Notes: generated by a model not told the origin, from the sequence alone. DNA of 64,000 nucleotides from Intrasporangiaceae bacterium URHB0013 (GCA_000620545.1 JIBA01000013.1:551277-615276), one strand, 5' to 3'. Shown: positions 13,395 through 23,854, numbered from the stretch's first letter. Translations and numbers: made by a program.

Positions 13395-14724
13395 AGGTCT
13401 GCTCCCGAGGTCGTCGCGTTCGTCAGTTGTCGTCGGGTGCCCGCGCCGTTGCGGACGTCGTGGGTGACCCGTCCCGCGTGGATCGTCGCGAGGACGGCTC
13501 CGCGCAGGGTGCGCCCGTGCCACGGGTTGTTGCGCGAGCGGCTACGGCTCGCGGCGGCGTCGACCGTGACCTCGTGGTCGGGGTCGACGAGGGTGATGTG
13601 GGCGGGGCTGCCGACGGCGAGCTCCCTTCCCTGGTGGGCGAGCCCGCCGATCCGGGCGGGGGCTGTCGACATGACGCGTGCCACGTCGGCCCAGTCGAGC
13701 AGGCCGGGCCGGACGAGCACGTCGCTGACGACCGAGAGGGCCGTCTCGAGGCCGAGCATGCCGAAGGCGGCGTCGACGAAGGCGTGCTCCTTGTCCTGGC
13801 GTGCGTGCGGCGCATGGTCGGTGGCGACCGCGTCGATGGTCCCGTCCGCGAGCGCCGCCCGCAGCGCCTCGACGTCCTCGACGGGACGCAGCGGCGGGTT
13901 GACCTTGTAGACCGGGTCGTAGCCGGTGAGCAGGTCGGTCGTGAGCGCCAGGTGGTGCGGCGTCACCTCGGCCGTGACGTCGATGCCCTGCGCCTTGGCC
14001 CAGCGGAGGACCTCCACCGTGCCGGCCGTCGTCACGTGCGCGACGTGGACGCGGGACCCGGTGTGGCGCGCGAGCATGACGTCGCGGGCGACGATCGACT
14101 CCTCGGCGATGCCGGGCCAGCCGGGCAGCCCGAGCCGGCCAGAGACCTCGCCCTCGTGACAGCAGGCCTCGCGACCCGCCAGCCGTGGGTCCTGGGCGTG
14201 CTGGCTCACGACGCCACCGAACGGCTTGACGTACTCGAGCGCGCGCCGCATGATCCGGGCGTCGTGGACGCAGTTCCCGTCGTCGCTGAAGACGCGTACC
14301 CGGGCGCGGGAGCGGGCCATGAGACCCAGCTCGGCGAGCTCGGCGCCCTCGAGCCCCTTGGTCACGGCCCCGACGGGCACCACTTCGGTCAGCCCGCAGG
14401 CGCGGCCGAGGTCGAGCACGCGCTCGGCGGCCTCCGCGGTGTCGGTGACAGGGCTCGTGTTGGCCATCGCGAAGACCGCGGTGAAGCCACCGGCGGCCGC
14501 AGCGGCCGAGCCGGTGGCGATGGTCTCGGCGTCCTCGCGCCCCGGCTCACGCAGGTGCACGTGGAGGTCCACGAGGCCGGGCAGCGCGACGAGGCCGTCG
14601 GCGTCGAGCACGTCGGCGTCCAGGGGTGCCGACACCGAGCCGACCTCGGTGATCACCCCGTCCTCGACGAGCAGGTCGGCCGCCTCGGCACCGAGCAGCC
14701 GGGCGCCGCGGATCACGAGGCGGG

Positions 14725-14728
<4 letters not shown>
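13391..14728 (-). CDS. pyrC: Dihydroorotase
   Basis: A 445-residue zinc amidohydrolase with the metal-binding [12 protein letters not shown] near residue 52, the HARxMRRALEY and SQHAQDPRL segments, and [12 protein letters not shown]. This is the class I type. ATG 14728 overlaps the pyrB stop (14725). Nothing unusual in length. Confidence 0.96.
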
Positions 14729-16356
<1,628 letters not shown>

Positions 16357-16376
16357 AAAGGATGTCTTCGCCGGTC

Positions 16377-16382
16377 AGCCTA
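16377..16382 (-). promoter_or_regulatory. Candidate -10 (TAGGCT) of the pyr operon
   Basis: Minus-strand TAGGCT lies about 60 nt before the pyrR GTG and just upstream of the PyrR loop, giving a leader of about 50 nt. It occupies the gap after the ABC exporter stop. The -35 is not obvious. Confidence 0.4.
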
Positions 16383-16400
16383 GCTGATGTCCGCGAGCGC

Positions 16401-18323
16401 TCAGCCCGGGCCCCAGCGGTTGGGATGCAGCGGCACGGAGGCCCCCTCGTGGCCGGAGGCGAGCAGCTGGTGCTCGGCCAGCTCCCGGTAGAGCGGACTG
16501 GAGTCGAGCAGCTCGTCGTGGCTGCCGACGGCCTGCACCTGCCCCTGCTCCATGACGACGATCTGGTCGGCGTCGACGACGGTGGCGAGCCGGTGGGCCA
16601 CGACCACGAGCGTGAGCTCCCCCGCGACGGTGTCGACCGCTCGGCGCAGCAGCTGCTCGTTGCGGCTGTCGAGGCTGGCCGTCGGCTCGTCGAGCAGGAG
16701 CAGACGCGGGGAGCCCAGCAGCGCGCGGGCGATGGCCAGACGCTGCCGTTCGCCACCGGAGAGCAGGATGCCGTCCTCGCCCACCTGCGCGTCGAGGCCG
16801 AGCGGGTCGCGGCGCACCAGGGACATGAGGTCGACCTGCTCGAGCACGCGCTCGCAGGCGCTGTCGTCGGCGTCGGGAGCGGCGAGCAGCAGGTTCTCCC
16901 GGATCGTGCCGGCGAGCACCGGCGCGTCCTGCTCGACGTAGCCCAGCCATGACCGCATTTCGGAGCGGCTCAGGTCCCGCACGTCGACCCCGGCGAGGCG
17001 GATCGTGCCCGCTCCGGGGTCGTAGAAGCGCTCGACGAGCGCGAGGATCGTCGACTTCCCGGCGCCCGAGGGACCCACGATCGCGGTCCGGGTGCCGGCC
17101 GGCACCGCGACGCTGACGTCGACGAGCACCTCGTGGTCCCCGTAGGCGAAGGACACGTGGTCGAGCTCGAGCAGGGGCCCACCGGGGCCGATCGGGCCGG
17201 CAGTCCGGGGCCGGATGGCCCGGATGGGCCGGGTGGGCCGGCCCTCCTCGTGCTCGTTCTCGTGCTCGTCCTCACGCTCGTCCCCGCGCTCGTCCTCCTC
17301 GGCGAGGTCGGTGATCTCGTGGATGCGTGCGACGGCTCCGAGCGCGCTCTGCACCGAGGTGTAGGCGTTGAAGACCGAGCCCAGCGGCAGCACGAGCATG
17401 AACAGGTACAGGATGAAGGCCACGAGGTCGGCCACGGTCATCTCGCCGCTCGCCACCCGAGCGCCCCCCACGCCGAGCACGAGGATGAAGGCGCCCTGCA
17501 TGGCGATCTCGATCATCGGGCTGAGAAGGGCCAGGACCTTGGCCAGCCGGACCCCGGTGCGGTAGGCGTCGTCAGCCAGTGCCTCCACGGCCGCCGACTC
17601 GCGCTCCGTCGCCCGGGCGGCTCGGATCGTGCGGATGCTCGGGATCGCGCGCGCGACCCCGGAGCCCAGCGCCCCGACGTGGGTCTGGGTCTCGCGGGAC
17701 AGGCTCTGCAGCCGGCCGCCCAGACCGACCAGGGCGCCGGTCGCCACCGCCACCACGACGAGGGTGAGGGCGAGCAGCAGCGGGTCGAGGAGCACCATGG
17801 CGACGACGGCGCCGATGCAGACGACGATGCCGGCGACGCCGTCGACGAGCCCCGAGGTGACGACTGACCGGATCAGGGTGGTGTCGGACCCCACGCGGGA
17901 GACCAGGTCGCCGGTGCGCCTCGTGTCGTACTCCCGGATCGGCAGCCGCATCAGCCGGCGGACGAGTACGTGCCGCGCGTCGCGCACGACGGCCTCCGCC
18001 GTGCGATGGAGGAGGAACTGCTGGACGCCCGACACGACCGCGCCGACGATCACGAGCGACACGAGCAGCACGACGGTGGAGGCGAGCGGTTCCGACTCGC
18101 CGACGGCGGAGATCAGCCGTGAGACGAGCACCGGCTGGGCCAACGTCACGCCGGCACCGAGCAGCGAGATGACGACCACGACCAGCAGCACCCGCCAGTG
18201 CGGCCGAAGGTAGGGCCACAGCTCTCGGGCACGCGCCCGGCGCGGCTCCTCGAGCGTTCCGACGACCGTCGTCCCGCCCGTCGACTCGACCGTTGCCACC
18301 CCGTCACCGGTCCCCGTGCTCAT
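16401..18323 (-). CDS. ABC transporter, fused membrane and ATPase domains (exporter type)
   Basis: A 640-residue half-transporter starting at ATG 18323 (MSTGTGDGVATVE), overlapping the stop of the HTH gene (ATGA). Six membrane helices span about residues 45-320. The ATPase domain (about 390-640) has Walker A GPSGAGKST near 415, signature LSGGERQRLAIARAL, Walker B LLLLDEP and the H-loop VVVAHRLAT. Between the two domains lies an odd hydrophilic linker rich in Glu, Asp, His and Arg (about 340-385, EEDERGDEREDEHENEHEEG). Multidrug or lipid export is likely by family, substrate unknown; it should work as a homodimer. Regulation is probably by the adjacent HTH protein. Confidence 0.88.
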   Translation of the reverse strand: MSTGTGDGVATVESTGGTTVVGTLEEPRRARARELWPYLRPHWRVLLVVVVISLLGAGVTLAQPVLVSRLISAVGESEPLASTVVLLVSLVIVGAVVSGVQQFLLHRTAEAVVRDARHVLVRRLMRLPIREYDTRRTGDLVSRVGSDTTLIRSVVTSGLVDGVAGIVVCIGAVVAMVLLDPLLLALTLVVVAVATGALVGLGGRLQSLSRETQTHVGALGSGVARAIPSIRTIRAARATERESAAVEALADDAYRTGVRLAKVLALLSPMIEIAMQGAFILVLGVGGARVASGEMTVADLVAFILYLFMLVLPLGSVFNAYTSVQSALGAVARIHEITDLAEEDERGDEREDEHENEHEEGRPTRPIRAIRPRTAGPIGPGGPLLELDHVSFAYGDHEVLVDVSVAVPAGTRTAIVGPSGAGKSTILALVERFYDPGAGTIRLAGVDVRDLSRSEMRSWLGYVEQDAPVLAGTIRENLLLAAPDADDSACERVLEQVDLMSLVRRDPLGLDAQVGEDGILLSGGERQRLAIARALLGSPRLLLLDEPTASLDSRNEQLLRRAVDTVAGELTLVVVAHRLATVVDADQIVVMEQGQVQAVGSHDELLDSSPLYRELAEHQLLASGHEGASVPLHPNRWGPG

Positions 18324-18535
18324 CGGCCGTACTTCTTGTGCACGGCCTGGCGGCTGACCCCGAGGGCAGCCGCGATGCCGGCCCACGTGACGCCTGCGTT
18401 GCGAGCGCGGCGCACGAGCACCGCCTCCATCCGGTCCGCCTCGACGTGCAGCGCGGCCACCGCCCGCAGGGCCACGAGGGGGTTGTCGTCGTCGAGGTCC
18501 GCCACGAGGCGATGGGCATGCGGGGCGTCGGCCAT
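18320..18535 (-). CDS. Small helix-turn-helix regulator, leaderless
   Basis: A 71-residue protein from ATG 18535 (MADAPHAHRLVADL). The C-terminal third, TWAGIAAALGVSRQAVHKKYG, is a clear HTH ending almost at the C-terminus; the N-terminal part is a helical dimerisation-like segment. The short start is chosen because a good promoter (TTGATC, 18 nt, TACATT) ends 6 nt before the ATG, and longer ORF extensions would run through that promoter. A 24-bp near-palindrome (18535-18558) covers the -10 and the start. It is translationally coupled to the ABC exporter. The likely role is an autorepressor controlling the exporter; the ligand is unknown. Confidence 0.8.
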   Translation of the reverse strand: MADAPHAHRLVADLDDDNPLVALRAVAALHVEADRMEAVLVRRARNAGVTWAGIAAALGVSRQAVHKKYGR

Positions 18536-18558
18536 GCTGTCAATGTACGTTGACAGCA
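18535..18558. promoter_or_regulatory. Operator-like 24-bp inverted repeat at the HTH/ABC promoter
   Basis: Half-site TGCTGTCAA is followed by a six-base centre with GTAC in the middle and then the inverted half-site TTGACAGCA. Only one base pair near the centre breaks the symmetry. It overlaps the -10 element, the spacer and the start codon of the regulator gene, so a bound dimer would block transcription. Confidence 0.75.
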
Positions 18559-18571
18559 CGGCTGCGATCAA
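18542..18571 (-). promoter_or_regulatory. Promoter of the HTH-ABC operon
   Basis: Minus strand: TTGATC at 18566-18571, 18-nt spacer, TACATT at 18542-18547, then 6 nt to the ATG at 18535. The spacing predicts transcription starting at or next to the A of the ATG, that is, a leaderless mRNA. Confidence 0.6.
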
Positions 18572-18645
18572 CGGGTCGACGACCCCACGACCGGGGCGCC
18601 GCCGAGATCGAGCCGGACCGGGTGCCGAGCCCCGCGGCCTCCGGA

Positions 18646-19059
18646 TCAGACGATGGTCGCCTTGACCTCGGCCAGACGGGCGAGCAGGCCGTTGACGAAC
18701 GCCGGCGACTCGTCCGTCGACAGCTCCGTGGCGAGCGCCACGGCCTCGGAGATCGCGACCCCGTCGGGGATGTCGTCGTTCCAGAGCACCTCCCACGCAC
18801 CGAGCCGCAGGATCGCACGGTCGACCGCGGGCATCCGCTCGAGGGTCCAGCCCTGGCTGTAGTCGGTCAGCGCCGCATTGATGTCGTTCCAGCGCCCGAC
18901 GACGCCACGCACGAGGTCCGCGGTGTAGGGGTTGTTCGCCGCCCGCGACTCGCGGTCGGCGAGGCGCTCGTCGAGGAGCGTCTCCGCGTTCAGGCCGCGC
19001 TGGTCCGCCTCGAAGAGGATGTCAAGGGCCCGCGTACGGGCCTTGCTACGTGCTGCCAA
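18646..19059 (-). CDS. nusB: Transcription antitermination factor NusB
   Basis: A 137-residue RNA-binding factor for rRNA antitermination. TTG at 19059 (LAARSKARTRALDILFEADQRG) is chosen because the conserved NusB sequence begins there; no ATG or GTG lies near. The C-terminal part contains RMPAVDRAILRLGAWEVLW and DGVAISEAVALATELSTDESPAFVNGLLA, both typical. It sits 16 nt after efp. Confidence 0.93.
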   Translation of the reverse strand: MAARSKARTRALDILFEADQRGLNAETLLDERLADRESRAANNPYTADLVRGVVGRWNDINAALTDYSQGWTLERMPAVDRAILRLGAWEVLWNDDIPDGVAISEAVALATELSTDESPAFVNGLLARLAEVKATIV

Positions 19060-19075
19060 GGGGATTCGCGTCCGC

Positions 19076-19639
19076 TCAGTCGTTGACGCGGCCGAGGTAC
19101 GACCCGTCGCGGGTGTCGACCTTGACGCGGGTGCCGGACTCGAGGAAGAGCGGCACGTTGATCTGGGCGCCGGTCTCGAGGGTGGCCGGCTTGGTGCCAC
19201 CGGTCGAGCGGTCGCCTTGCAGGCCCGGCTCGGTGTGCGTGATCTCGAGGACGACCGAGGCGGGCAGCTCGACGTAGAGCGGAAGGCCCTCGTTGGTGGC
19301 GACGAGCGCGTTCTGGTTCTCGAGGAGGTAGTTGGCCGCGTCACCGACGACGGTCTCCGACACCTGCAGCTGGTCGTAGGTGTCGATGTCCATGAAGACG
19401 AAGTCGGTGCCGTCCTTGTAGAGGTACTGCATCGTGCGCTTGTCGACGTTGCTCGTCTCGACCTTGGTGCCGGCGTTGAACGTCTTGTCGACGACCTTGC
19501 CCGACAGGACGGCCTTGAGCTTGGTGCGCACGAACGCGGGGCCCTTGCCGGGCTTAACGTGCTGGAACTCGACGACGGACCAGAGCTGTCCCTCGATGTT
19601 GAGCACCATGCCGTTCTTCAGGTCGTTGGTCGAAGCCAT
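19076..19639 (-). CDS. efp: Translation elongation factor P
   Basis: A 187-residue factor that relieves ribosome stalling at polyproline. It has the KOW-like N-terminal domain with the tip loop [16 protein letters not shown] (the modified Lys region) and two OB domains ending [18 protein letters not shown] 19639 ([13 protein letters not shown]) gives the standard length; a GTG two codons upstream is possible. A TAGACT at 19736-19741 may be its -10. Confidence 0.96.
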   Translation of the reverse strand: MASTNDLKNGMVLNIEGQLWSVVEFQHVKPGKGPAFVRTKLKAVLSGKVVDKTFNAGTKVETSNVDKRTMQYLYKDGTDFVFMDIDTYDQLQVSETVVGDAANYLLENQNALVATNEGLPLYVELPASVVLEITHTEPGLQGDRSTGGTKPATLETGAQINVPLFLESGTRVKVDTRDGSYLGRVND

Positions 19640-19735
19640 CGTCACAAACCACTTTCGTATGCCGGCCGGCCCGGGCGGGTGCCTCGGGGCACGCAGGAGC
19701 CCCGGGCGTTTCTTGACTTGGGGAGTTGCCGCACG

Positions 19736-19741
19736 AGTCTA
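19736..19741 (-). promoter_or_regulatory. Candidate -10 (TAGACT) for efp-nusB
   Basis: On the minus strand TAGACT is placed about 97 nt upstream of the efp start in the 207-nt divergent region with helD. No clear -35 accompanies it. Confidence 0.35.
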
Positions 19742-19797
19742 GCCGTGCGGCCACCGGATCGCGGAATCCGTGACGACCGCTGGCGCGGCCCCCGGTG

Positions 19798-19803
19798 TAG
19801 GCT
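19798..19803 (+). promoter_or_regulatory. Candidate -10 (TAGGCT) for the HelD-like gene
   Basis: Plus-strand TAGGCT lies 43 nt before the ATG at 19847, in the divergent region with efp. The -35 is not clear. Confidence 0.35.
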
Positions 19804-19846
19804 CGCTCCTCCCCCTCGTCCCCCGGCCCTGAAAGGCGGCTTCGTC

Positions 19847-21952
19847 ATGCCCCCGTCCTCGAGCATCGGCCGCGCGGACCGCGCCGGCGACGTGCTCGCC
19901 GACGAGCTGACCAGGGAGCAGGTGTACCTCGACGGCGCGCGCGCACAGCTGGCCCGGATGCGCCGGCTCGCCGAGTCGCTCGACGCGTCGAAGGCGAGCG
20001 ACGCCGTGTCGGGCGAGGTGCTCGGCTGGGTGCTGGCACGACGCATCGCCTCGCTCCAGGACGACCCGCGGACGACGCTCTTCTTCGGGCGCATCGACGT
20101 CGAACCCGCCGTGGGGCCGTCGGAGCAGTTCCACATCGGGCGGCGTCACGTCTCGGACGAGGCGGGCGACCCCGTCGTCGTCGACTGGCGAGCCCCGATC
20201 TCGACGGCGTTCTACCGGGCGTCTCCGCTCGAACCGATGGACGTCGTGCTGCGGCGCCGGTTCGGAGTGGACCGTGGACGCCTGACCGCCCTCGAGGACG
20301 AGCACCTGCGCGAGCCAGAGCAGTCCAGGTCGACGGCGGGCTCGCTCCTCTCCGCCGAGATCGAGCGCCCGCGCACCGGGCCGATGCGCGACATCGTCGC
20401 GACGATCCAGCCCGAGCAGGACGAGATCGTCCGCAGCGACGTCGCCGTCAGCGTCTGCGTGCAGGGCGCCCCGGGCACCGGCAAGACCGCTGTCGGGCTC
20501 CACCGCGCCGCCTGGCTTCTCTACTCCTTCCGGGAGCGCCTCGACCGATCGGGCGTCCTCGTCGTCGGGCCCAACCGTGCCTTCCTCGACCACATCGGCG
20601 CGGTCCTGCCCTCGCTCGGCGAGGTGCGCGTCGGGCACGCGACCATCGAGAGCCTCCTCGACCACGGCCGGGTGCGGGCCGAGGAGCCGGCCGAGGTCGC
20701 GACCCTCAAGGGCGACGCCCGGCTCGCGGCCGTCCTGCGCCGCGCCGTGTGGTCGAGCATCGTGCGCCCGACGGAGGCGCTCGTGGTGCCGCGCGGCGTG
20801 CGCAAGTGGCGCGTGCCGGCATACGTGGTGGGGGACGTCCTCGACGAGCTCTCCGCCCGCGGCGTGCGCTACTCGGCCGCGCGCGACCTGCTCCCCCAAC
20901 GTCTCGCCCACCACGTGCTCCTCGAGATGGAACGGGCGGGGGACGCGCCCGACGATCGCGTGCAGGACGCCGTCGCCAGGTCCGCCGGCGTCAAGAAGTA
21001 CGTGTCGTCGGTGTGGCCCGCGCTCGACCCGCAGGGTGTGCTGCACCGGCTGTGGTCCGATGCCGACTCCCTCCGCGTCGCGGCCGGCGACGACCTCACG
21101 GAGGCCGAGCAGGCGATGCTGCTGTGGCACAAGCCGGCCCGCACCAAGGGCGCGGCCCGCTGGTCACGCGCCGACATGGCCCTGCTCGACGAGCTCGACG
21201 ACCTGCTGCGGCGTGTGCCGAGCCTCGGCCACGTCGTGCTCGACGAGGCGCAGGACCTCTCGCCCATGCAGCTGCGCGCTGTCGGCCGGCGGTGCTCGAC
21301 CGGCTCCGTGACCGTGCTCGGCGACATCGCGCAGGGCACGACACCGTGGGCGACGGCGTCGTGGGAGGACGCCATGCGCCATCTCGGCAAGGACGACCAC
21401 GACCTCGTCGTGCTCGACCGCGGCTTCCGCGTCCCGGCCGTCGTCATCGAGTACGCCGCCCGGCTGCTGCCCGTCATGGCGCCCGGACTCGGGGCCCCCG
21501 TGTCGGTGCGTGAGAACCCGGGACGGCTCGAGATCCGTTCGGCGGACGCGGGAGAGCTCGACGCCGAGGTGGTCCGCGCGGTGGAACGTGCGGCGGCCGC
21601 CCCGGGCTCGGTGGGCGTCATCGCTCCTGATGCCGCCGTCGACCGGTTCTCGGCGGCTCTCGGCGCCGCCGGTCTCCCCCATGGGCGACTCGACCGGGAC
21701 CACGGCGACGACGAGGACCACCAGGTCGAGGTCGTGCCGGCGAGCGTCGCCAAGGGCCTCGAGTTCGACCGCACCGTCGTCGTCGAGCCGGCCGCGATCG
21801 CGGCAGCCGAGCCTGACGAGCGCACGGGCCTGCGCCGCCTCTACGTCGTGCTGACCCGCGCCGTGTCCGAGCTGACCATCGTGCACGCCGAGCCACTGCC
21901 CGAGGCCTTGGGCGCCGCCCGACCCGGTGAGACCGCGGGCGACGGGGCGTAG
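19847..21952 (+). CDS. helD: HelD-like UvrD/Rep superfamily ATPase (RNA polymerase recycling factor family)
   Basis: A 701-residue protein. The N-terminus has a helical hairpin segment (ELTREQVYLDGARAQLARMRRLAES), then the HelD-typical YxGRxxV-like stretch and VVDWRAPISTAFYRA, Walker A GAPGTGKTAVGLHR at about residues 206-213, DEAQDLSPMQLR, and a C-terminal VVPASVAKGLEFDRTVVVEP ... RRLYVVLTRA typical of superfamily 1. HelD proteins of actinobacteria remove nucleic acids or rifampicin from RNA polymerase; whether this one does so is inference. It is one of few + strand genes and is inserted between aroQ and efp. Confidence 0.82.
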   Translation: MPPSSSIGRADRAGDVLADELTREQVYLDGARAQLARMRRLAESLDASKASDAVSGEVLGWVLARRIASLQDDPRTTLFFGRIDVEPAVGPSEQFHIGRRHVSDEAGDPVVVDWRAPISTAFYRASPLEPMDVVLRRRFGVDRGRLTALEDEHLREPEQSRSTAGSLLSAEIERPRTGPMRDIVATIQPEQDEIVRSDVAVSVCVQGAPGTGKTAVGLHRAAWLLYSFRERLDRSGVLVVGPNRAFLDHIGAVLPSLGEVRVGHATIESLLDHGRVRAEEPAEVATLKGDARLAAVLRRAVWSSIVRPTEALVVPRGVRKWRVPAYVVGDVLDELSARGVRYSAARDLLPQRLAHHVLLEMERAGDAPDDRVQDAVARSAGVKKYVSSVWPALDPQGVLHRLWSDADSLRVAAGDDLTEAEQAMLLWHKPARTKGAARWSRADMALLDELDDLLRRVPSLGHVVLDEAQDLSPMQLRAVGRRCSTGSVTVLGDIAQGTTPWATASWEDAMRHLGKDDHDLVVLDRGFRVPAVVIEYAARLLPVMAPGLGAPVSVRENPGRLEIRSADAGELDAEVVRAVERAAAAPGSVGVIAPDAAVDRFSAALGAAGLPHGRLDRDHGDDEDHQVEVVPASVAKGLEFDRTVVVEPAAIAAAEPDERTGLRRLYVVLTRAVSELTIVHAEPLPEALGAARPGETAGDGA

Positions 21953-21957
21953 GTCCG

Positions 21958-22251
21958 TCAGCCCAGTCCTCGGTGGGCCGCCCACATGCCGCCTGCCCGG
22001 TCGGCGGCCGCTTCGACGAGGGCGACCAGCTCCGGCCGGTCGGGCACGGTGAAGGACACGTAGGCCCCGCGTCCGCCCTCGACCGGTCGGCCGTACGCCT
22101 TGGCCGCGAGGTGCCCGTTCGGCAGCATCCGGACGTTGAGGGTGTCGAGCCGGAAGGTCTGGCCCCGGCGGGTGTCGGTCCACCGCAGCGCCTCGGGAAT
22201 GCTCACGTTGATCGCCAGCGCGCTGATGACGAGCTGCTCGTCCTCACTCAT
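21958..22251 (-). CDS. Small conserved-looking protein of unknown function
   Basis: A 97-residue soluble protein from ATG 22251 (MSEDEQLVISALAINVSIPEALRW); a GTG at 22278 would add nine residues. It contains a mixed alpha/beta pattern with TFRLDTLNVRMLPNGHLAAKAYGRPVEGGRGAYVSF. No family was recognised. It is convergent with helD, with only 5 nt between the two stops. Coding is supported by third-position GC bias and lack of a better frame. Confidence 0.55.
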   Translation of the reverse strand: MSEDEQLVISALAINVSIPEALRWTDTRRGQTFRLDTLNVRMLPNGHLAAKAYGRPVEGGRGAYVSFTVPDRPELVALVEAAADRAGGMWAAHRGLG

Positions 22252-22321
22252 GCGAGCAGGGTCCCACGTCGCCGGCACAGGACCGCTGGCCCCGAGACGA
22301 GACAGCGGGCACGGGTGCGGG

Positions 22322-23293
22322 TCAGACGCCGATCGTCAGGGCGGCGGTGTAGCCGGACGCGACACTGCCCGACATCGTCGCGAGCTGGTGGATGCCGCCG
22401 TCGTCACGGAAGACGTTGTCCTGCTCGAGGCTGACCTGGGCCAGGCTGCCGACGCTCTGCTCGTAGCCGCTCGTCGCATAGACGGTCTCGCACGTCGCCC
22501 GCGGCAGCGCGATCTGCGAGGTCTTGACGATCGGCCCGCTGGAGGTCGCGTCGGCGACCTTCTCGTAGACCTCGAAGTGGATGTGCGGCCAGCGCCCGGG
22601 GTAGCAGGCAGGAAACACGGAGGTGAACGTCGCGGTGCCCGAGTCGTCGGTGGGCTGGACTCCGCGGAGGTAGTTCTCGTCCGCGGCGCCCTCGCTGTAC
22701 ATCGAGTAGTTGCCGTCGCGGTCGCACTGCCAGACGTAGACCGCAGCGCCGACGAGGGCCGAGCTCGTGGCGAGGTCCTTGACGGTGAGCTTGATCGTGA
22801 GGGGCACGCCCTCGGCCGTCGTCGTCGAGGTGCCGAAGCTGCTGCGGATGTCGCGGCGCACGATGCCCGAGTCCTCGAGCACGTTCTGGCCGTTCGAGCC
22901 GTCCCCCGGGAAGGGGCCTGCGGTCTCGTCGGGTGCCTCGACGAGGTCCGCCCCGCTCGTGACGGTGGTGGTGGCGGCCGAGGTGGCGGCGCTCGTCGCA
23001 CCCGCCGACGAGGTGGTGCCGCTCGCCGACGCCGAGCTGCGCGTGGCCACCGGCGTCGTGGCGGTGCTGCACGCCGCGAGGGCGCCGGCGACGCCGAGAC
23101 CCCCGAAGAGGGTCAGCGCACGGCGTCGGTCCACGAGGGTCTGGAGGTCGAAGACGAGGCCGCGGTCGTGGTCCTCGATCTCGTTGCCGTGCTCGTCGAG
23201 CCATTCGTGCCCCCGGCTCGGTGACGTGCGGGACGTCCCTGAGGTGCCGGCCCTGCCTGGAGAGCCCGGCGTTCGGGGGGTGCTCGGTGCCAT
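22322..23293 (-). CDS. Intradiol ring-cleavage dioxygenase, twin-arginine lipoprotein
   Basis: A 323-residue protein from ATG 23293 with GGAAGG upstream. Residues about 54-75 read RRRALTLFGGLGVAGALAAC, a Tat-like signal ending in a lipobox with Cys75, preceded by an unusually long 50-residue N-region. A Ser/Thr/Ala linker follows. The catalytic domain has the dioxygenase features TAGPFPG, VYVWQCDRDGNYSMYS and YPGRWPHIHFEVY, where Tyr and two His would hold ferric iron. A membrane-anchored, extracytoplasmic enzyme acting on catechols is inferred; the substrate is unknown. No catechol-pathway genes are near. Confidence 0.78.
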   Translation of the reverse strand: MAPSTPRTPGSPGRAGTSGTSRTSPSRGHEWLDEHGNEIEDHDRGLVFDLQTLVDRRRALTLFGGLGVAGALAACSTATTPVATRSSASASGTTSSAGATSAATSAATTTVTSGADLVEAPDETAGPFPGDGSNGQNVLEDSGIVRRDIRSSFGTSTTTAEGVPLTIKLTVKDLATSSALVGAAVYVWQCDRDGNYSMYSEGAADENYLRGVQPTDDSGTATFTSVFPACYPGRWPHIHFEVYEKVADATSSGPIVKTSQIALPRATCETVYATSGYEQSVGSLAQVSLEQDNVFRDDGGIHQLATMSGSVASGYTAALTIGV

Positions 23294-23403
23294 GGTCGTG
23301 CCTTCCGTGCCCGGGACCGCGCCGGCCCCTCCTCCGAGGAGTCTCGACGTCCTGTCCATGGTGCACCGGTGGCGCGCCTGTGCGCCCTCTGTGCGACTCG
23401 GGA

Positions 23404-23841
23404 TCAGACGAGGGCGCGCAGGGCGAGCAGGTAGGACTGGAGGCCGAAGCCCGCGACCGTGCCCGTCGCGACACCGGCGACCACCGACGCGTGCCGGAAC
23501 TCCTCGCGTGCGGCCGGGTTGCTCAGGTGCACCTCGACGAGGCTGCGTCCGCTCGTCGTCACGATGGCGCACGCGTCGCGGACGGCATACGAGTAGTGCG
23601 TGAAGGCGCCCGGATTGAGGACGACGTCGGCGCCCGCGTCGACGGCCTCGTGCAGCCAGTCGATGAGCTCGCCCTCGTGGTTGGTCTGGCGGCAGTCGGC
23701 GACGAGCCCGAGCTCGCGTGCCTCGCGCTGCACGGCGGCGTGGACGTCCTCGAGGGTGTCGGACCCGTAGACCTCCGGCTCGCGGGTGCCGAGACGGCCC
23801 AGGTTGGGGCCTGACAGGACGAAGACCGTGGGTGCCGTCAT
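23404..23841 (-). CDS. aroQ: 3-Dehydroquinate dehydratase, type II
   Basis: A 145-residue shikimate enzyme with LSGPNLGRLGTREPEVYG (catalytic Tyr), RQTNHEGELIDWLHEA, NPGAFTHYSYAVRDA and VEVHLSNPAAREEFRH. ATG 23841 lies 7 nt after TAGACT, which includes the stop codon of aroB, so the gene may be both read through from aroB and transcribed as a leaderless mRNA. Confidence 0.95.
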   Translation of the reverse strand: MTAPTVFVLSGPNLGRLGTREPEVYGSDTLEDVHAAVQREARELGLVADCRQTNHEGELIDWLHEAVDAGADVVLNPGAFTHYSYAVRDACAIVTTSGRSLVEVHLSNPAAREEFRHASVVAGVATGTVAGFGLQSYLLALRALV

Positions 23842-23848
23842 GGCCGCG

Positions 23849-23854
23849 AGTCTA
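23849..23854 (-). promoter_or_regulatory. Candidate leaderless -10 (TAGACT) for aroQ, embedded in the aroB stop codon
   Basis: The aroB stop TAG (23854-23852) is the first half of TAGACT, and 7 nt then separate it from the aroQ ATG. No Shine-Dalgarno sequence is visible before that ATG. The arrangement would let aroQ be expressed independently of the upstream aro genes. Confidence 0.4.
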
